Shown: piece by piece, positions 1 to 7,040 of the stretch | Layout of the letters: each line of letters begins with the position of its first letter | Numbering within the stretch: the stretch's first letter is position 1 | From: JBEIGE01 sp040382055 | Lineage (GTDB): Bacteria > Pseudomonadota > Gammaproteobacteria > Burkholderiales > Burkholderiaceae_C | Direction of reading: 5' to 3' | Length of the DNA: 30,936 bases | Assembly (NCBI GenBank): GCA_040382055.1 | Contig: JBEIGE010000033.1 | Coordinates: 1-30,936 of the forward strand | The notes under the pieces: generated by a model | The model's database searches: none | What the model saw: the letters and a program-made list of their open reading frames with translations, nothing else | Told to the model about the DNA's origin: nothing | Program-made: the position numbers and the translations under genes

Positions 1-70
1 GGACTATTTGTTCTGACAGGACCACCGGCAACAACAGGCTGTTGTGGTCTTGGGGTTTGTAGCGGGCCAT
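1..70 (-). CDS. Transposase, N-terminal fragment (partial, runs off window)
   Basis: Only 23 codons are inside the window. The protein begins MARYKPQDHNSLLLPVVLSE, which resembles the start of IS1182-type DDE transposases (typically MARYK followed by a P-V hydrophobic stretch). The ATG at 70 is preceded by an excellent ribosome binding site, AAGGAG, about 8 bases upstream. That site forms one arm of a 9-bp hairpin (81-104), which could limit transposase translation from read-through transcripts. The catalytic part is not visible, so whether the enzyme is intact cannot be judged. Confidence 0.6.
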   Translation of the reverse strand, partial: MARYKPQDHNSLLLPVVLSEQIV

Positions 71-80
71 GGCGCAATCT

Positions 81-104
81 CCTTTGCAGAATACACTGCA
101 AAGG
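81..104 (-). promoter_or_regulatory. Hairpin overlapping the transposase ribosome binding site
   Basis: CCTTTGCAG (81-89) and CTGCAAAGG (96-104) are perfect 9-bp inverted repeats separated by six bases. On the transposase strand the second arm, CTGCAAAGG, carries most of the Shine-Dalgarno sequence, AAAGGAGA. A transcript entering from outside would fold and hide the site. Such sequestering hairpins are known in several IS families as protection against activation by external transcription; that role here is inferred. Confidence 0.5.
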
Positions 105-120
105 GCGTGCCAGATACGGG

Positions 121-1323
121 TTTTTTTACAGCCTCAACGTTACAGATCACCTGCCGCAGCTTGAGCCCGAAGTTTCGCTTGGCAACCCACTAGCGGGTGG
201 AGATACGGAGGCGCTGTACCGAGCGGCAATTGGTGCGGGAGATCAGGACTACTACCTGCGGCATTTCCTCAGGTTTGATGCCCATGGCAAAGCCGGTGCC
301 AGCTGGAACTGGGTCGCTTATTGGGCCACCTTGAACTGGCTGGTTTTTCGCCGGATGTGGGGCTGGGCGCTGGCCTATGGTGCAGTGCTGGCTACTGTAG
401 CGATACTGGTTTTTGGTTTGGGCAAGTTGCTGTTGAACTACCCGGATAACACCGGAGTGCTGTTGTTCCTGGCTTTTTTGTCGCTGGCTTTTGTGTTGCC
501 TGGCATTTACGCCAATGCACTGTATTACACCTTTTGCAACCGGAATATTTCAGCTGCTTTGCAAGTGACACCCGATTTTCCCAGTGCCTGCAAAGCCCTG
601 GCAGAGCAGGCACCTACACCCAAGCGCTGGTTAAAGATAGCCATGATTAATGTGCTGTTGCTGGCGCTGTGTGCAGGCGTGGCGAATTTTTTTCTGAATC
701 CGCCTGTAGGCCTGGCTGTGGTGGCCGAGGCCCAACAATCCCGGCCATCATCCCGGCCTTCAGTAGGTATCGTCACAGATGCACCACCTGCCGCCCCGGC
801 ACCGGAACCCTCGCCAGCCACGCCACCAGCCATCCCGCCAACCCCTGTGCCGGCTACAACGCCGGTCACATCGCCGGTCACAGCGCCGGCCACAAATCCA
901 GCCACTGCGCCAATCACTCCACCGGCCTCAACCCCACCACCATCGCCAGTCTCAGCGCCAGTCTCAGCGCCGGGCGCTGGAACAGAAACCAAGCCGGTGC
1001 CAGAGCCTCCTGCATCAAAGGCCAAAGTGCCGGTGGTTCGCCCACCCAGGCCAGAGCCGGTCACCCCTGCTCAGCCCCCCGCGACTGCTGCGCAGAGACC
1101 TTGGTATGTGCAGGCCGGTGCCTACTCGCGCGAAGACACTGCGCAAGCGGTGCGCACCAAGCTGGAGCTGGCTGGCCTGACCGTCAGCACCGAGTTCATC
1201 GACACCCCGGCAGGCCGGCTGACCCGGGTTCGTGCCGGTCCGTTCACCAACAAAACACAGGCTGATCAGGCCGTCGTCAAAATCAAGGCGCTGGAGCTGC
1301 CAGCCGTCCTGTTTCGCGACTGA
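121..1323 (+). CDS. SPOR-domain membrane protein, 5' end disrupted by IS
   Basis: The reading frame resembles Burkholderiales proteins with an N-terminal DUF2628-like membrane part and a C-terminal SPOR domain. From about 121 it reads YSLNVTD... and an NPLAGGDTEALYRAAIG segment. Hydrophobic segments lie near 355-435, 451-513 and 625-693. A Pro/Ala/Thr-rich linker with short tandem P-x-T-x-P repeats follows (about 770-1090), then the SPOR domain (about 1096-1323, from WYVQAGAYS to the end). SPOR domains bind denuded septal peptidoglycan, so a cell-division-site location is expected. The frame is open back to base 1 but contains no ATG, GTG or TTG before the TTG at 331, which lies inside the conserved region. 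The natural start was probably removed by the adjacent IS, so the gene may be non-functional or N-terminally truncated. It converges on the oxidoreductase gene with a 13-bp gap. Confidence 0.65.
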   Translation, partial: FFYSLNVTDHLPQLEPEVSLGNPLAGGDTEALYRAAIGAGDQDYYLRHFLRFDAHGKAGASWNWVAYWATLNWLVFRRMWGWALAYGAVLATVAILVFGLGKLLLNYPDNTGVLLFLAFLSLAFVLPGIYANALYYTFCNRNISAALQVTPDFPSACKALAEQAPTPKRWLKIAMINVLLLALCAGVANFFLNPPVGLAVVAEAQQSRPSSRPSVGIVTDAPPAAPAPEPSPATPPAIPPTPVPATTPVTSPVTAPATNPATAPITPPASTPPPSPVSAPVSAPGAGTETKPVPEPPASKAKVPVVRPPRPEPVTPAQPPATAAQRPWYVQAGAYSREDTAQAVRTKLELAGLTVSTEFIDTPAGRLTRVRAGPFTNKTQADQAVVKIKALELPAVLFRD

Positions 1324-1336
1324 CCCACGGGTTTGC

Positions 1337-2497
1337 TTAACGCTGCCCAATCTTGACATCGCCAAAAATAGCCTGCGCCTGGCGCGGCAGGCATCGCCAG
1401 TACTGCGGGCTCGCCGTCACCTGGCCGCCCAGAGCGGCGGCGGCTTCCCAGCCCCACCGCGGCTTGAAGAGCAGCGCGCGGGCCAGTGCAATCAGATCGG
1501 CATCGCCGGCCTGCAGCACATCTTCGGCTTGTTGCGGCTCGGTGATCAGCCCCACTGCGGTGGTTGTCATGCCGCTGATGTTGCGGATCTGGCGGGCAAA
1601 CGGCACCTGGTAGGCCGGGCCAATGGCAATTTTTTGCAAGGGTGACACGCCTGCCGTAGAGACGTGAATAAAGTCGCAACCCAAGGCTTTTAGGCGCACA
1701 GAAAACGCGCTCGACTGCTCCAGATCCCAGGCACCTTCCACCCAGTCGGTAGCCGAGACTCGCAGACCCAGCACACCACTGAAGGCCTGGCGCACGGCCG
1801 CAAACAGTTCAAGGGGAAATCGCATGCGGTTTTCCAGGCTTCCTCCGTAGACGTCGGTTCGCTGGTTGGCCAGGGGTGAGAGAAACTGGTGCAGCAAATA
1901 GCCGTGGGCGGCGTGCAGCTCCACCGCTTCAATGCCCAGCCGGTCCGCACGCTGTGCAGCCATTGCAAACGCCTGCTTGATGTCTTCCATAGCGGCCAGC
2001 GTGAGCTCGGTCGGCGGTTTTTCGCTTGCGAGTTGCGGCAGTGCCGAAGGCCCGACGGGCTGCCAGCCGCCTTGCTCTGCGCTGAGCAGCTGGCCACCAT
2101 TCCAGGGCGCTGCGCTGGAGGCCTTACGTCCAGCGTGCGAGAGTTGTATACACACCGGCACCTTGGGTGCCAAAGCCCGGGCGCGGTGCAGCTTGTCGGC
2201 CATGGCCTGTTCGGTACGCTCATCCCACAAACCCAGACAATGCGGTGTGATGCGGCCTTCGGCGTTGACAGCCGTTGCCTCAATGGTCAAGAGGCCGGCA
2301 CCACTGTTGAGCAGGCTGGTCCAGTGCGTCAGATGCCAGTCGGCGGCCTCACCCTGCACACTGGAGTATTGGCACATGGGGGCCACCACAATGCGGTTGG
2401 CCAGTTCAAGACCGCCACGTGGAGAAGACAATTTGAGGGGTGAAAATAGCAGTGACAAAGGTTTACCTTGATTTTTAGAGTGGAACAATTGACCCAT
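1337..2497 (-). CDS. NADH:flavin oxidoreductase, Old Yellow Enzyme family (YqjM-like)
   Basis: This is a TIM-barrel FMN enzyme that reduces activated C=C bonds (enones, nitro compounds) with NAD(P)H. It shows the YqjM-class marks: RIVVAPMCQYSS near residues 35-46, with the Cys42 and Tyr44 that modulate FMN; a VELHAAHGYLLHQFLSP segment with the substrate-binding His pair and Tyr; and a C-terminal phosphate-binding part ending ALARALLFKPRWGW. Length, 386 aa, is slightly longer than usual for the class. The ATG at 2497 lies one base from the divergent start at 2499, leaving no room for promoters. A TTG at 2458 with AAGG seven bases upstream would give a protein starting MSLLFSPLKL, matching where the conserved region begins, and is the more likely start. 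The physiological substrate cannot be read from sequence. Confidence 0.85.
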   Translation of the reverse strand: MGQLFHSKNQGKPLSLLFSPLKLSSPRGGLELANRIVVAPMCQYSSVQGEAADWHLTHWTSLLNSGAGLLTIEATAVNAEGRITPHCLGLWDERTEQAMADKLHRARALAPKVPVCIQLSHAGRKASSAAPWNGGQLLSAEQGGWQPVGPSALPQLASEKPPTELTLAAMEDIKQAFAMAAQRADRLGIEAVELHAAHGYLLHQFLSPLANQRTDVYGGSLENRMRFPLELFAAVRQAFSGVLGLRVSATDWVEGAWDLEQSSAFSVRLKALGCDFIHVSTAGVSPLQKIAIGPAYQVPFARQIRNISGMTTTAVGLITEPQQAEDVLQAGDADLIALARALLFKPRWGWEAAAALGGQVTASPQYWRCLPRQAQAIFGDVKIGQR

Positions 2498-2498
2498 T

Positions 2499-3278
2499 AT
2501 GAAACCTAAAACCTTTCAGTTGGCTAGGCAGCGTCCGCTACCAGACGTTTGTGCTGCGCTTGCTCCTGTGTTCATGGCGCTGAGCCTGGGCTTGGCACTG
2601 AACTGCGCGCTGGCCCAGGGCCAGGCGACAGAGCAAAGCCGTAACCAGGCCAAGCCTCAGCCAAAAACCGCGCAAGCTGCAGTCCCGGCAGCTCCAGCGC
2701 GGGCTGCCCTGCCGCAGCGCGACCTGCTGGTTGAATTGCGCCAGGCCAGTGACACCCAGGCCGGCGGTTATTCGGTCAGTACCCAGCCCCAGGCCGCGCC
2801 CGTCGTAGCTCAGCAACTGCGTGTGCGCAATGGCGAGGCGGTGAGCTGGAACGTTGGGCAATCCATGCCCATGCAGTGGACGCAGTCGGTCATGGCGCAA
2901 AACAGCAAGCTGGATGTCTCGGCCGGGCCAGGTGCGCCGGGCCTGTCAGCCAGCAGCCAGGGAGGTGGTGTTGCGCAAGGCTTGACCTGGATAGAGGCCG
3001 GCCAGAGCATTTCTGCACGGCCGCGTTGGACGGGCGCTAACCAGCCAGTCACGGTGGAAGTGGCCGTTCAGTCAGCCACGGTGCAGGAACGTACCGGGCC
3101 TGAACTGCCCACCCGCACCACCAGCCAGTTGGCGACTGTGGTGAGCGTGCCATTGAATCAGTGGGTCACCATTGCCACCACCGGTGCCGCGCCCCAGAAA
3201 GGGGTTTACAGCACCCGCAGCAGCAGCGACCCGCAACGCCTGCTTCAGATCAGGGTGCAGTTGTCTGACAAGCCTTGA
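2499..3278 (+). CDS. Conserved-type secreted protein of unknown function
   Basis: I do not recognise a named family with confidence. The N-terminus looks like a Sec signal peptide: basic residues in the first 12, a hydrophobic core ALAPVFMALSLGLALNCALA, and likely cleavage after ALA near residue 39. An Ala/Gln/Pro-rich linker follows, then a globular part from about residue 73 (RDLLVELRQ) rich in beta-forming residues, with repeated QSMPMQWTQSV, SASSQGGGVAQGLTW and VAVQSATVQ segments. The pattern recalls short secretin-like or pilus-associated periplasmic domains, but this is only an impression. It is the only rightward gene between two leftward ones. The start at 2499 is uncertain because of the one-base gap to the divergent gene; TTG at 2520 would also give a workable signal peptide. 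Confidence 0.65.
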   Translation: MKPKTFQLARQRPLPDVCAALAPVFMALSLGLALNCALAQGQATEQSRNQAKPQPKTAQAAVPAAPARAALPQRDLLVELRQASDTQAGGYSVSTQPQAAPVVAQQLRVRNGEAVSWNVGQSMPMQWTQSVMAQNSKLDVSAGPGAPGLSASSQGGGVAQGLTWIEAGQSISARPRWTGANQPVTVEVAVQSATVQERTGPELPTRTTSQLATVVSVPLNQWVTIATTGAAPQKGVYSTRSSSDPQRLLQIRVQLSDKP

Positions 3279-3310
3279 GTCTCACAAGACTTGATCAGGT
3301 CTGAACAGAT

Positions 3311-5527
3311 TTATTGGCTCTTGGCCTTCACCTTCAAGCGCCAGGCGTGCAGCAGCGGCTCGGTGTAACCGTTGGGTTGGTCCAGACCTTTGAGCACCAG
3401 ATCGAGGGCCGCGCGGTAAGCCGCTGACTTGGCAAAGTTGCCGGCCATGGGCTTGTAAAGCGGGTCGCCCGAGTTCTGGTAGTCCACCACAGCAGCCATG
3501 CGCTGGAATGTTTCTTTGACTTGCTTGACATTCGTGACCCCGTGCAACAGCCAGTTGGCAATGTGCTGGCTGCTGATGCGCAGGGTGGCGCGGTCTTCCA
3601 TCAGGCCGACACCATTGACATCGGGCACCTTGGAGCAGCCTACGCCCTGGTCGATCCAGCGCACCACATAGCCCAGAATGCCCTGGGCGTTGTTGTCGAG
3701 TTCCTGTTGGATTTCAGCCGGGGTCCAGAAAGCGACCAGTGCCACGGGAATTTGCAGAATGGCATTGAGCAATTTTTCTTCGTCAGCCTTGCCGGTTTCA
3801 GCGTTGACAAACTTGTCCATGCTTTTCTGCAGCGATGCCACGTCCAGCTGGTGGTAATGCAATGCATGCAAGGTAGCGGCAGTGGGCGAGGGCACCCAGG
3901 CGGTGTTGGCACCTGCTTGCGGGTGCGCAATCTTTTGTTTCATCATGTCGGCCATCAGGTCTGGCATGGCCCACATGCCCTTGCCGATTTGTGCGCGACC
4001 GCGCAGGCCGCAGGCCAGGCCGATCTGCACATTGCTGAGCTCGTAGGCACGAATCCAGCTGGCGTTTTTCATCAGGGGCTTGCGGACCATGGGGCCGGCG
4101 TGCATGGCGGTATGAATTTCGTCGCCGGTACGGTCCAGAAAACCGGTGTTGATGAAGGCCACGCGACTGCGTGCGGCGGCAATGCAGGCCTTGAGATTGA
4201 CCGTGGTGCGGCGCTCCTCATCCATGATGCCCAGCTTGACGGTGTTTTCTTTGAGGCCCAGCATGGCCTCGACCCGCCCGAACAGTTCCGAGGCAAAAGC
4301 CACCTCGGCAGGGCCGTGCATTTTGGGCTTGACGATGTAGATGGAGCCCTTGCGTGAGTTGCGAATGGTCTTGCCTTTGGCGGGCTTGAGGTCGTGCAGG
4401 GCAATCAGCACCGTGATGACAGCATCCATGATGCCTTCGTGGATCTCGGTGCCATCCCCGTAAAGAATAGCCGGGTTGGTCATCAGGTGGCCGACATTGC
4501 GCACAAACAGCAAGGAGCGCCCGGGGAGCGTGAGCTGACCACCCGACCCACGGGTGTAAACACGGTCAGCATTCAGGCTGCGGGTGAAGGTTTTTCCGCC
4601 CTTGGTCACCGTTTCGGTCAGCGTGCCTTTGAGAATACCCAGCCAATTGGCGTAGCTCAGGATTTTGTCTTCGGCGTCGACCGCCGCCACCGAATCTTCC
4701 AGATCCATGATGGTGGTGAGCGCTGCCTCGATGATCAAGTCGCTGACGCCCGCGGCATCACTTTTGCCGATGCGCGTACTGCGGTCAATCTGGATCTCGA
4801 CGTGGATTCCGTTGTTGCGCAGCAAAACCGCTGAAGGTGCCATCGCGTTGCCCTGGTAACCCACAAACTTGGCTCTCTGCAGTAACCCGGTGGTACTTCC
4901 ATTCTTGAGTGAAACAAGCAGTTTGCCCTTGTCCACACTGTATTTGATGCTATCAACATGAGAGCCTTTTTCAAGCGGGGCAATTCGGTCCAGCACATTA
5001 CGGGCATAGTTAATCACGCGCTCACCGCGCACCGGGTTGTACTGCTCGCGGCGGTCGGCACCATGGCCCTCGCCAATTACGTCGGTGCCATACAGGGCGT
5101 CATAGAGAGACCCCCAGCGGGCATTGGCTGCATTGAGGGCATACCTGGCGTTGAGGATAGGTACCACCAACTGCGGTCCGGCCAGTTGGGCCAGTTCGAT
5201 GTCAACGTTTTGTGTGTCACAAGTGACCGGTCCTTTGACCGGTGTCAGATAGCCGATGTCGGTCAGAAATTTGCGGTACGACGGCATGTCGTAAATCGGA
5301 CCGGGGTGGGCTTTATGCCAGTCATCCTGCTGAGCCTGCATCCGGTCGCGCTCCTGAAGCAATTTGGCATTTTTAGGGCCAAGGTCATGGGCGATGGCAT
5401 CAAACCCCTGCCAGAACGTGGCGCTGTCTATGCCTGTTCCTGGAAGAACGTCTTTTTCGATGAAGTTAAAGAGTGGGGTTGCCACCTTCAGGCGATGGCA
5501 GGACGTACGTTGACTCATGGATTTCAA
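3311..5527 (-). CDS. glcB: Malate synthase G
   Basis: It condenses glyoxylate with acetyl-CoA to malate, the second glyoxylate-bypass step, and allows growth on glycolate or acetate. At 738 aa it matches the long monomeric G isoform (about 720-730 aa) rather than the shorter A form. Visible marks include MEDSVAAVDAEDK, a RSLLFVRNVGHLMTNP segment, the Mg-binding region KLGIMDEERRTTVNL, the FINTGFLDRTGDEIHT motif, and MEDRATLRISSQHIANWLLHG, which carries the catalytic Asp of the family. The ATG at 5527 has GGAG six bases upstream; an in-frame ATG three codons later is an alternative. It appears monocistronic: downstream is a convergent gene and upstream a 390-bp non-coding region. No isocitrate lyase or glycolate oxidase gene is nearby. 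Confidence 0.96.
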   Translation of the reverse strand: MKSMSQRTSCHRLKVATPLFNFIEKDVLPGTGIDSATFWQGFDAIAHDLGPKNAKLLQERDRMQAQQDDWHKAHPGPIYDMPSYRKFLTDIGYLTPVKGPVTCDTQNVDIELAQLAGPQLVVPILNARYALNAANARWGSLYDALYGTDVIGEGHGADRREQYNPVRGERVINYARNVLDRIAPLEKGSHVDSIKYSVDKGKLLVSLKNGSTTGLLQRAKFVGYQGNAMAPSAVLLRNNGIHVEIQIDRSTRIGKSDAAGVSDLIIEAALTTIMDLEDSVAAVDAEDKILSYANWLGILKGTLTETVTKGGKTFTRSLNADRVYTRGSGGQLTLPGRSLLFVRNVGHLMTNPAILYGDGTEIHEGIMDAVITVLIALHDLKPAKGKTIRNSRKGSIYIVKPKMHGPAEVAFASELFGRVEAMLGLKENTVKLGIMDEERRTTVNLKACIAAARSRVAFINTGFLDRTGDEIHTAMHAGPMVRKPLMKNASWIRAYELSNVQIGLACGLRGRAQIGKGMWAMPDLMADMMKQKIAHPQAGANTAWVPSPTAATLHALHYHQLDVASLQKSMDKFVNAETGKADEEKLLNAILQIPVALVAFWTPAEIQQELDNNAQGILGYVVRWIDQGVGCSKVPDVNGVGLMEDRATLRISSQHIANWLLHGVTNVKQVKETFQRMAAVVDYQNSGDPLYKPMAGNFAKSAAYRAALDLVLKGLDQPNGYTEPLLHAWRLKVKAKSQ

Positions 5528-5584
5528 ACTCCGTAGAAAAAATGGTCCAAGCTGGGGACACAGGCTGAAGGGGAAAAACCAAGA

Positions 5585-5612
5585 ATTTTACCCAACGATC
5601 AGCCCGTTTCAG
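5585..5612 (-). promoter_or_regulatory. Candidate sigma70 promoter of glcB
   Basis: On the minus strand CTGAAA (5607-5612) and TAAAAT (5585-5590) are separated by 16 bases and lie about 58 bases before the glcB start codon. The -10 matches the consensus at five of six positions and the -35 at four. This is a by-eye match only. Confidence 0.35.
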
Positions 5613-5717
5613 TCGCCCGTGTGCCCAGCTTTTGAATGACAAGCGTAAAGCGGCTCACTTGAAGAGTACGCAGCCGTACCAAGAGGCAGCCGCTGCGTCC
5701 TGATGGTTGCACCTTGG

Positions 5718-5757
5718 AAAAAAATTTGCCTTTCAGACCACTGGCTTGAAAGGCAAA
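5718..5757 (-). terminator. Rho-independent terminator of the Bug protein transcript
   Basis: Read leftward, TTTGCCTTTCA (5757-5747) pairs perfectly over 11 bp with TGAAAGGCAAA (5735-5725) around an 11-base loop. Seven further T residues follow (5724-5718). Hairpin plus T-tract is the classic intrinsic terminator. It lies about 160 bases after the stop of the leftward solute-binding-protein gene and upstream of glcB, so it would insulate glcB from that transcript. Confidence 0.8.
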
Positions 5758-5810
5758 GGCTCAGGCCTCATGAACGGCCTAGGGCTGGGGTGGTGTTGAC
5801 GCGCCAAATC

Positions 5811-5842
5811 GTACTAAGCGTACTAAGCGTACTAAGCGTACT
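5811..5842. repeat. 9-bp tandem repeat, 3.5 copies
   Basis: The unit GTACTAAGC occurs three times in a row (5811-5819, 5820-5828, 5829-5837), followed by a partial GTACT. The next bases (5842-5864) continue as degenerate CTAAC/GAACTAAC-like units. It sits between a terminator and a hairpin in non-coding DNA and could vary in copy number between strains. Confidence 0.85.
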
Positions 5843-5865
5843 GACCAAACTAACCGAACTAACAG

Positions 5866-5896
5866 GCTGTTCCGGCACGGTAAATGCCGGAACAGC
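5866..5896 (-). terminator. Perfect 12-bp hairpin after the Bug protein gene
   Basis: GCTGTTCCGGCA (5866-5877) and TGCCGGAACAGC (5885-5896) form a perfect 12-bp stem with a seven-base loop, 21 bases beyond the stop codon of the leftward gene. No T-tract follows on either strand, so it is a transcript-stabilising or Rho-type 3' structure rather than a classic intrinsic terminator. The clear intrinsic terminator is further on at 5718-5757. Confidence 0.5.
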
Positions 5897-5917
5897 GGCT
5901 CATAACGCCAGGAATGC

Positions 5918-6913
5918 TCAGTCTGCGTACTGTCCGGCAGCCCGGATCACCGTGCCCCATTTGGTCACTTCAGTGCCCAGGAATGTGCGAAGTCCGTCGG
6001 ATGTCTGGCGGGCGTCGGAGATTTGCTCAGCGCCCAGTTCGGCCATGCGGGTGGCAAAAGCGGGGTCTTTGATGGCTGTACGCATGGCGTTGCCAAACTT
6101 GGCGACCACATCTGGCGGGGTTCCTTTGGGGGCATACACGCCGTGCCAGACCACAACTTCAAAGTCTTTCAAGCCTGATTCGGTCAGTGTGGGCTGATCA
6201 GGCATGGCTTTGATGCGTTGTTTGGTGGTTACGCCATACATTTTGACGGTGCCGGCCTTGATGTGTTGTGTTGTGTTGGTGGTCTGGTCACACAACAAAT
6301 CAACTTGTCCGCCCAGCAAGGCATTGAGCGCAGGAGCGGTTCCCTGGAAGGGCACGGTGGTCATGTCTGCGCCCAGGGCTTGTTGCAGCAAGGTGCCGCA
6401 CAGGTGGGACACAGCTCCCAGGCCGGCATTGGCCAAATTCAACTTGCTGGCGTTGGCCTTCACGAAGGGGATGAACTCAGCCATGTTTTTGGGCGCAAAG
6501 TCTTTGCGTGCAATCAGGGTCATGGGTACATCCACCACCTGACCGACGTATTCGAAGTCGGTCAAGGGGTTGAAGGCCAGCTTGCGGTACAAGGCCGGGG
6601 CGGTTGCCATGCCGTTGTGGTGAATCAGGAAGGTGTAGCCATCATTAGCAGCTTTGGCTACAGCACCGGCAGCTATCGTGCCACCAGCACCGGCTTTATT
6701 TTCTACCACTACCGTTTGGCCGAAAGGCTTGGCCATGGCTGCAGCCAGGGTACGGGCCACAATGTCGGTGGGGCCACCAGCGGCAAAGGGGACAACCAGG
6801 CTAACCGGCTTGGTCGGATAGCCTTGGGCAAGAACGGATCCAGAGGCCAGAACCAGTGTGCTGGCAACTGCAGCCAGAGCGGTTTTAGTGAAATTTCTGC
6901 GTTTGAAGGTCAT
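5918..6913 (-). CDS. Bug/TctC-family tripartite tricarboxylate transporter substrate-binding protein
   Basis: This is a periplasmic solute receptor of the Bug (TctC-like) family, which binds carboxylates or related small molecules. The 331-aa length is typical. The N-terminal export signal begins MTFKRRNFTKTALAAVAS and likely ends at VLAQG; the RRNFTK stretch is Tat-like. Family marks follow: YPTKPVSLVVPFAAGGPTD, the NKAGAGGTIAAGAVAKAANDGYT ligand-loop region, and GLGAVSHLCGTLLQQ. No tctA or tctB membrane genes are in the window, which is usual for Bug proteins in Burkholderiales, where receptors greatly outnumber transporters. It lies 127 bp downstream of the PrpD-like gene in the same direction, suggesting the ligand is the substrate of that cluster. 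The ligand itself is unknown. Confidence 0.93.
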   Translation of the reverse strand: MTFKRRNFTKTALAAVASTLVLASGSVLAQGYPTKPVSLVVPFAAGGPTDIVARTLAAAMAKPFGQTVVVENKAGAGGTIAAGAVAKAANDGYTFLIHHNGMATAPALYRKLAFNPLTDFEYVGQVVDVPMTLIARKDFAPKNMAEFIPFVKANASKLNLANAGLGAVSHLCGTLLQQALGADMTTVPFQGTAPALNALLGGQVDLLCDQTTNTTQHIKAGTVKMYGVTTKQRIKAMPDQPTLTESGLKDFEVVVWHGVYAPKGTPPDVVAKFGNAMRTAIKDPAFATRMAELGAEQISDARQTSDGLRTFLGTEVTKWGTVIRAAGQYAD

Positions 6914-7040
6914 GGTTTGTCGCCTTGGTTGTTGTCAATGGTTGAGTGGAAATGATTGGAAAACCGAAAGCATTATCCTCGGTTATATCGAGGCTTTGCG
7001 CAACAGGGCTAGCCCTAAGTCCCCATCAAACCAAGGCATT

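Larger units (their letters stand above)
1..121 (-). mobile_element. End of an insertion sequence (IS1182-like), cut by window edge
   Basis: This stretch holds the 5' end of a leftward transposase gene plus its leader. The element continues beyond base 1. Its right boundary is not directly visible, but the coding sequence of the next gene becomes recognisable at about 121, so the IS end probably lies near 105-121. I could not identify the terminal inverted repeat or a target duplication because the other end is outside the window. The family name rests on the first residues of the transposase only. Confidence 0.6.
5528..5917. other. Non-coding region between glcB and the Bug protein gene
   Basis: No convincing gene lies in these 390 bases. 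The part next to glcB should hold its promoter. The middle contains an intrinsic terminator (5718-5757), a 9-bp tandem repeat (5811-5842) and a strong hairpin (5866-5896), the last two just after the leftward solute-binding-protein gene. The only rightward open frame across it, starting at 5703, has no supporting protein character. Confidence 0.7.

Noticed and set aside
779..1180. Alternative-frame His/Arg/Gln-rich peptides over the SPOR protein linker
   Set aside because: They arise from the repetitive Pro/Ala/Thr linker DNA read in other frames.
3521..4357. Long rightward open frame opposite glcB
   Set aside because: It is a high-GC antisense shadow of a well-recognised malate synthase; the translation is His/Gln/Val-rich with no domain and no ribosome site.
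5811..5842. Tandem 9-bp units as a CRISPR array
   Set aside because: Units are 9 bp and directly adjacent with no spacers; no cas genes are present.
6218..6955. Rightward 245-codon open frame opposite the Bug receptor gene
   Set aside because: Antisense shadow of a clear coding gene; glycine-rich translation without recognisable character.
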